DNA from: CAYMAZ01 sp964526285
GTDB lineage: Bacteria > Bacteroidota > Bacteroidia > Bacteroidales > DTU049
Length of the DNA stretch: 64,000 nt
Assembly: GCA_964526285.1 (NCBI GenBank)
Contig: CAZGIW010000006.1
Span: 1 to 64,000 of the forward strand
Reading direction: 5' to 3'
The notes beneath the pieces are model-generated. The model had not been told where the DNA came from. It saw only the letters and a program-made list of their open reading frames with translations, and searched no databases. This document shows positions 59,164-64,000 of the stretch, piece after piece. The stretch's first letter is position 1; the number at the start of each line of letters is the position of its first letter. Position numbers and translations under genes: made by a program.

Positions 59164-61485
59164 ATGCGATTAGTTATATTGCTTGGTTGCTTGTGTTTTT
59201 TTGCCTATGTTGTTCAGGCAGAAATATCACCGGATATTCAACGATTGAATAAACAAGCTCAGGAATTAATGATTTCCAATCCTGAAAAGGCAATGGAAAA
59301 ACTTCAGCAGGCTCTTGTTTTATCACAGAAAATCAATAATCATGAAGGATTGTTAATGACTCTTTCCAACATTGGCAATCTGCTTTTTCAGGAGAAAAAG
59401 TATAAGGAAAGTATCATCTATTTGAAAAGAGCTTTGAACATTGCTGAAAGTACATACAGCCCATATGATATTGCTTCCGTTTCTCTTGTTCTTGGGAAAG
59501 CGTATAACTTTTTGGGAGACAAAGGCAATGCATTGTTTTACCTTGACAAAGCTGGAAAATTCTTTGCTAATGTAGGAAATACAGATGGTTTGCATGAGTC
59601 CTTTCAAATGACCAGCCTTGTTTATCAGTCTCATAATCAATATTATCAGGCACTTCATTATGGAATTGAAGCATTAAAAATTAGCAGTAATTTTGATAAT
59701 AAGGAAAAAATAATTCTATCTCTTGGAAATTTGGGACATATTTATTCACTATTAAATGAAAAACAAAAAGCCCTTGATCACTTTCTGCAGGCTGTTCAAA
59801 TTGCTGAGGATGCTGAACCAACACCCTATTTGCCAATTTTATATATGAATGTTGGAATACTCTATAGGGATATTAACTGGCAAATGTCTGTTAATAATTT
59901 ACTGAAAGCCTATGATCTTTTTAATGCGTTTAAAAATAATGACGGAATGGTTGCCGCTCTAACAGAAATTGGGATTTCCTACAAGTCAGTAAAAATCTAT
60001 GATAAAACACTCAATTATTTTTTAAGAGCAAAAACAATTGCTGAAAAAGATAATAATTACCAAAGAATAGTGTCTCTCAATAAAGAAATCTCAGACATTT
60101 ATATTATTCAAAAGAAATTTAATAAAGCAGTTATTTATCTTGACCAGAATTTTAATCTGGCAAAAGAACTGGAAGATGTCAGACTCGAAGCTGAAGCCTT
60201 GCTTAATTTAGGGAATCTCTACATCAGCAAAAGAAGTTTTGTTAAGGCAACAGAGCTGTTGCATGAAAGTTATCTGCTAGCCAAACAGATAAAAGATATC
60301 TTGTTATTATCAAAAATTACTGAGAGTTTGTCTACAAGCTATTACAATTCAGGAAATATTCATAAGGCATATGGATTTTTAAAAGCAAGCAAAAATTTTT
60401 CCGAAGAAATTGTAAAAGAAGAAGAAAAACTCACATTTCAAATGTTGTATTCGGTATTTGAAGTAGCAAACTCAGAAAAATCTTTGGAAATACTTAGAAA
60501 AACAAACCAAATTGAACGTCTGGAAAAAGATAGAGCAAAATTAATTCAAAGAAGACTCATGTCTGGAATAGTTGCCCTGGCAGGGTTGATGGGAATATTG
60601 GTTTATGTCTTATTTCTAATCAGGAGAAAAAACAGAATACTAAAGATTAAAGGATTGGAAATTGAAGCTTCAAACCTTGCTTTGTTAGAAATGAATATTC
60701 ATCTTGAAAAGCAAAAAATTGAACTCAATAAACTCAATGAATCTTTGAATGAAGCAAATACAAAGCTATCAAAATCAGAAGAAAAGTATAAAACCATAAG
60801 CATAGAAAAGGATAAACTGTTTTCAGTTATTTCTCATGACCTAAGAGGGCCATTTTCATCAGTGTTGAGTTTTGTGAAGATGATGAAAAGAGATGTTGGA
60901 AAAATGTCAGAAAATGAAATCAGAGAGTTAATTGGGGAGCTTGAAGATTCCACTGAAAGGATTAATACATTGCTTGAAAATCTTTTAAGCTGGTCAATGC
61001 TGAATTCCGGTAAAATCAAATTTCAGCCTCAAACAACTGAGCTTGGGGAAATGGTTGAACAAAACATAAATCTGTTCAAACATCTTGCAAAGCAAAAGAA
61101 CATTGAAATAATAAGCTTATGGGACAAGGAGTATCACGTTTTGTGTGATAAAGACATGATCTCAGCTGTCATTAGAAATTTGCTTTCCAATGCCATAAAG
61201 TTTTCAAAGAAAGGAACAAAAATTTATGTAAGGTTATTAAATAATAGTGGGAGTATTGAGCTTTCAATAAATGATACAGGACCAGGGCTAACAATGAATC
61301 AGCTTCAGGATATTCTTTATGGAGAGAAAAAATTAATAAGAACAGGTTCCTCTGGAGAACGAGGGTCCGGGTTGGGATTAAAAATTTGTGAAGAATTTCT
61401 GCAGCAACATGAAAGTCAGCTTTTCGTTGAAGAAACTCAACCATCAGGTTCCGTTTTTTCGTTTACTCTCATAGAAAATACTTAA
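59164..61485 (+). CDS. TPR-sensor histidine kinase
   Basis: The 773-residue protein has a signal peptide (VQA|EISP), a periplasmic sensor of at least eight TPR units (about 30-420), one membrane helix (about 465-488), a coiled coil (about 495-550), a HisKA domain with phospho-acceptor His558 in ISHDLRGPFSS, and a HATPase domain (NLLSNAIKFS, NDTGPGL, GSGLGLKICEEF). There is no receiver domain. No response regulator gene is adjacent, so it is an orphan kinase. The MORN lipoprotein gene begins 4 bp after its stop and may be functionally linked. Confidence 0.94.
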   Translation: MRLVILLGCLCFFAYVVQAEISPDIQRLNKQAQELMISNPEKAMEKLQQALVLSQKINNHEGLLMTLSNIGNLLFQEKKYKESIIYLKRALNIAESTYSPYDIASVSLVLGKAYNFLGDKGNALFYLDKAGKFFANVGNTDGLHESFQMTSLVYQSHNQYYQALHYGIEALKISSNFDNKEKIILSLGNLGHIYSLLNEKQKALDHFLQAVQIAEDAEPTPYLPILYMNVGILYRDINWQMSVNNLLKAYDLFNAFKNNDGMVAALTEIGISYKSVKIYDKTLNYFLRAKTIAEKDNNYQRIVSLNKEISDIYIIQKKFNKAVIYLDQNFNLAKELEDVRLEAEALLNLGNLYISKRSFVKATELLHESYLLAKQIKDILLLSKITESLSTSYYNSGNIHKAYGFLKASKNFSEEIVKEEEKLTFQMLYSVFEVANSEKSLEILRKTNQIERLEKDRAKLIQRRLMSGIVALAGLMGILVYVLFLIRRKNRILKIKGLEIEASNLALLEMNIHLEKQKIELNKLNESLNEANTKLSKSEEKYKTISIEKDKLFSVISHDLRGPFSSVLSFVKMMKRDVGKMSENEIRELIGELEDSTERINTLLENLLSWSMLNSGKIKFQPQTTELGEMVEQNINLFKHLAKQKNIEIISLWDKEYHVLCDKDMISAVIRNLLSNAIKFSKKGTKIYVRLLNNSGSIELSINDTGPGLTMNQLQDILYGEKKLIRTGSSGERGSGLGLKICEEFLQQHESQLFVEETQPSGSVFSFTLIENT

Positions 61486-61489
61486 GAAA

Positions 61490-62155
61490 ATGAATTCTAT
61501 TAAATCATTTTTAGGTAAAACAGGGTTGATTATCGTTGTGATTTTCACTCTTCATTCCTGTTCAAAAGTAAAAAAGGAATATTATCCAAATGGACAGATA
61601 AAGTCTGAAATTCGATACAAACAAAGCAAAAGAAATGGAGAAGCTGTTTATTATCATATGAATGGATACACCAAAATTATTTGCAATTATGATAATGATT
61701 TATTGAACGGTTCATTCAAAAGCTGTTATTATAATGGGAACATGGAAAGGGATGAAAACTATCAGAATGATACATTGCATGGTTCAGCAAAAAAATATTA
61801 TGAAAACGGAAAACTTCACCTTGACCTCAACTATAAGATGGGACGTCTTGACGGAAACTACACAGAATATCATGAAAATGGTCAAATTAAGGTTGAAGGG
61901 GCTTTTTATAATGAATTATATCAGGGCGAATGGTTCTATTTTGATAACAATGGCATTCTCATTGGAAAAGGGGTTTATGAAAATGGCAAAGGAATGCATG
62001 TGTCTTTTCACTACAATTCAGCCGACACTCTTGTAAAAACGCCTTATTTGAAAAATGAAAAACATGGAAAAGAAATGTGGTTCAATAGAGACGGGTCGCT
62101 CAGGGAGATGAATATATTTGAGAATGGTCGTTTTGTCAGTAAGGAGAAGTATTAA
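61490..62155 (+). CDS. MORN-repeat (YwqK-type) lipoprotein
   Basis: The 221-residue protein has a lipobox (FTLHSC) and at least six MORN-variant repeats (YYPNGQIKSEIRYKQSKRNG, YENGKLHLDLNYKMGRLDG, YHENGQIKVEGAFYNELYQG). It is a longer relative of the lipoprotein at 18427-18870. It is probably translated from the kinase transcript. A periplasmic accessory or signal-relay role is possible; a toxin-antitoxin role is not supported. Confidence 0.82.
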   Translation: MNSIKSFLGKTGLIIVVIFTLHSCSKVKKEYYPNGQIKSEIRYKQSKRNGEAVYYHMNGYTKIICNYDNDLLNGSFKSCYYNGNMERDENYQNDTLHGSAKKYYENGKLHLDLNYKMGRLDGNYTEYHENGQIKVEGAFYNELYQGEWFYFDNNGILIGKGVYENGKGMHVSFHYNSADTLVKTPYLKNEKHGKEMWFNRDGSLREMNIFENGRFVSKEKY

Positions 62156-62167
62156 TTAGTTTTATTA

Positions 62168-62713
62168 ATGAAAAGAATCATGAAATATCAAAAAGAAACA
62201 CAAAGGAATTTCATTGATAATGTTGTTGCACAAATGCTTGCTGCAGCACGAACAGCTCCCAAGGCGCGTGGACTGGACAGGCTGTGCCTTGCTGTTGCTT
62301 CTTTTGATGAAGTTCAGATGCTTGCACAGGAAATGATTAAAATTGCCCAAAACAACGGCCCTGCCTTTTTTGAGCGTGATGCTCAAAATATTCTGCAGGC
62401 TGATGAAGTAATTTTCATTGGCACTAGCTATGAGTCTCAGGGGCTTCAGCTTTGTGGTTATTGTGGGTTCGAAAATTGTGAAAAAAAGAATGAGAATCCT
62501 GATGTGCCCTGTGTATTCAATACTGGAGATCTTGGAATTGCAATTGGCTCTGCAGTGAGTATTGCTATGGATAATAGAGTGGATAACAGGATTTTGTACT
62601 CTGCCGGCTATGTTGCAGTAAAAATGAAACTTCTCCCTGAGGAAGTGAAACTGGCATATGCTATCCCCCTGAGTGTTTCTTCCAAAAACCCTTTTTTTGA
62701 CAGAAAATTTTGA
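62168..62713 (+). CDS. DUF2148-family ferredoxin-like protein
   Basis: The 181-residue protein carries Cys96, Cys99, Cys104 and Cys115 in CGYCGFENC and the following PDVPC, a probable iron-sulfur or metal site. TAPKARGLDRL near the N-terminus and SAGYVAVKMKLLPEE near the C-terminus are family features. Its biochemical role is unknown. An ATG at 62180 (MKYQKET) is an equally good start. Confidence 0.85.
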   Translation: MKRIMKYQKETQRNFIDNVVAQMLAAARTAPKARGLDRLCLAVASFDEVQMLAQEMIKIAQNNGPAFFERDAQNILQADEVIFIGTSYESQGLQLCGYCGFENCEKKNENPDVPCVFNTGDLGIAIGSAVSIAMDNRVDNRILYSAGYVAVKMKLLPEEVKLAYAIPLSVSSKNPFFDRKF

Positions 62714-62744
62714 CAGAAATATTTTACGAATGAAAAAATTCTTG

Positions 62745-62752
62745 TAGGTTTG
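62745..62752 (+). promoter_or_regulatory. promoter -7 box of the LEA-like gene
   Basis: TAGGTTTG (TAnnTTTG). An in-frame TTG at 62750 belongs to this box and is not the start. Confidence 0.5.
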
Positions 62753-62779
62753 CTGTGGGTTTTAAAAAAAGGTGTAATT

Positions 62780-63370
62780 ATGAGCGGAAAATTCAATTTT
62801 TATGGTGTTTTTACTGGATTTTTTATGGTGATTGCAGTAATCAGTGGTTGCAGGCAACTTGGAGAAATGAAAAATCTCAGCAAATGTCAATTCAGATTAA
62901 AAAACATTCAGATACAATCTGTTGATAATGTTGATGTGTCTAATGTAAAAACAATGAACGATTTGAATGTTACAACAATAGCTAAACTTGGGAGTAGCTT
63001 GCTTACAGGAAAATTACCCCTTACATTTCAAACCAATATTGAATCAAAAAATCCCAACAACCAAAATGCAGCCATCAACAAATTTGATTTGCACATTTTA
63101 TTCAATAATGTTGATCTGGTTCAAACTGTTGTCAACCAACGTGTGGAAATCCTTCCCGGACAAACTATCGTAATTCCTGTGGTTTTAACTTCAGATATTG
63201 CCCAGATTGTTAAAGGAGAAAATATTCGTACTGTGCTTGGATGGATTTTTCCGGGGAACGATACTCCAGCAGTGTTTACAATTAAAATTAAACCAAGCAT
63301 TCTGGTTGGTCCTGTGACTCTCAGCTATCCCGGATTTATTACACTTTCCAAAGACTTTAAAACACAATAA
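62780..63370 (+). CDS. LEA type 2-like lipoprotein
   Basis: From ATG 62780 the product is 196 residues with a lipobox (AVISGC). The mature part resembles the LEA14/WHy fold: FRLKNIQIQSVDNVDVSN, LPLTFQTNIESKNPNNQNAAI, EILPGQTIVIPVVLTSDI. Bacterial members are envelope proteins of unknown function. The HD-domain gene follows 2 bp later. Confidence 0.78.
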   Translation: MSGKFNFYGVFTGFFMVIAVISGCRQLGEMKNLSKCQFRLKNIQIQSVDNVDVSNVKTMNDLNVTTIAKLGSSLLTGKLPLTFQTNIESKNPNNQNAAINKFDLHILFNNVDLVQTVVNQRVEILPGQTIVIPVVLTSDIAQIVKGENIRTVLGWIFPGNDTPAVFTIKIKPSILVGPVTLSYPGFITLSKDFKTQ

Positions 63371-63372
63371 TA

Positions 63373-63933
63373 ATGAGCAACAGAAGAAATAGAGCACTTG
63401 AGTTGCTTCACCAGCACATCAAAAATCCTAAGATGATAGCTCATTGTCTGGCGTCAGAAGCTGTAATGAGAAAACTCGCAATTCATTTCAGACAAGATGA
63501 AGATGATTGGGGATTGTGTGGACTAATGCATGATATTGATGTGGAAATTACAAATGCAGATCCATTGGTTCATGGTACTTTGTCAAGAAGCATCCTGCAA
63601 CCACTGGAAATGACCGAAAACGCCATCGAAGCAATTGAAAGACACAATGAAATGTCTTCAGACATGCCAAGAGATAAAATAATTCATCATGCTTTGGCCG
63701 CAGCAGAAACTATAACAGGTCTTGTGTTTGCCACAGCAATGGTATATCCGGACAAAAAAATTAGTAGTGTTAAGGCAAAATCAGTTGTAAAAAGGATGAA
63801 AGAAAAACTGTTTGCAGCATCTGTGAAAAGAGAAAACATTATGGAATGTGAATTAATTGGGATTTCAATCAGTGACTTTGCTCTGATGACAATTGATGCC
63901 CTTTCTCCAATTCAGGAAGAATTAGGTTTTTAG
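63373..63933 (+). CDS. HD-domain phosphohydrolase
   Basis: The 186-residue protein has HD motifs: His24 in MIAHCL, His53-Asp54 in GLMHDID and His67 in LVHGTLS. It fits the group of short HDIG-like hydrolases with unknown nucleotide substrate. It is co-transcribed with the LEA-like gene. Confidence 0.85.
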   Translation: MSNRRNRALELLHQHIKNPKMIAHCLASEAVMRKLAIHFRQDEDDWGLCGLMHDIDVEITNADPLVHGTLSRSILQPLEMTENAIEAIERHNEMSSDMPRDKIIHHALAAAETITGLVFATAMVYPDKKISSVKAKSVVKRMKEKLFAASVKRENIMECELIGISISDFALMTIDALSPIQEELGF

Positions 63934-63962
63934 TAAATATTGATATGAAATAATTAATAAAG

Positions 63963-64000
63963 ATGGAAAAGAAAGTTTTTTGCGCAGGCAATCATGGTGA
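63963..64000 (+). CDS. start of a gene cut by the window edge
   Basis: An ATG at 63963 opens a frame MEKKVFCAGNHG that runs off the right edge. It lies 29 bp after the HD gene. Too little is visible to name it. Confidence 0.4.
   Translation, partial: MEKKVFCAGNHG

Overview
The window reads as a low-GC chromosome segment of a Bacteroidota bacterium, most likely Bacteroidales or a relative. The evidence is the exact -7 box TAnnTTTG upstream of roughly two dozen genes, no obvious Shine-Dalgarno sites, four secreted proteins ending in type IX secretion (T9SS) sorting domains, and lineage-typical families: HU-CCDC81/SPOR, IPExxxVDY, DUF5686, DUF4271, S46 peptidase, a PorE-like TPR/propeller/OmpA protein and an EF-G2 paralogue. 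Coding density is high. No phage, insertion sequence, CRISPR array or integron was seen.

Layout. 89-7100 (minus) is a tight operon: GH3-like adenylating enzyme, a secreted protein, deoxynucleoside kinase, KdsB, an HU/SPOR protein, a TrmB-alkyltransferase-like fusion and an outer-membrane protein. 7101-7688 is non-coding and filled with a foldback, a 22-bp palindrome and three different tandem repeats. 7689-11629 holds a small lipoprotein, a TPR protein, an M28 peptidase, an IPExxxVDY protein and a LolC/E-like permease. 11636-17438 is a secretome cluster: a sorting-domain protein, an acidic mini-lipoprotein, a gingipain-like C25 peptidase and a secreted endonuclease I. 17669-28153 carries a TonB-C-like protein, a MORN lipoprotein, an OmpH-like protein, RecQ, an AhpD-like protein, DUF5686, LptB, an ECF sigma/anti-sigma pair and an SDR-type threonine dehydrogenase. 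28632-39071 carries an OmpA protein, a 1246-residue TraB/GumN fusion, EF-G2 and a secreted M6 metalloprotease.

39189-51531 is mostly housekeeping: a glycosyltransferase, purB, tRNA-Gln, rnpA, hemD, DUF4271, mqnC, metK, tadA, a PfkB-type kinase and cysS. 51545-63933 has a glutaminyl-cyclase-like M28 lipoprotein, PhoH, an S46 dipeptidyl-peptidase, a PorE-like T9SS component, a thioesterase, a TPR histidine kinase with a MORN lipoprotein, and an HD protein. A new gene begins at the right edge.

Together the genes suggest a peptide-using, diderm bacterium with LPS (KdsB, LptB), futalosine-route menaquinone (MqnC) and T9SS export of proteases and a nuclease. Eleven predicted signal-peptidase-I substrates would start with Gln after cleavage, and a glutaminyl cyclase is encoded here. 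No wholly new multi-gene system was identified. The items most worth a second look are the TrmB-ATL fusion, the GTPase-defective-looking EF-G2, the giant TraB/GumN protein, the paired MITE-like elements and the repeat-packed 7.1-7.7 kb gap.
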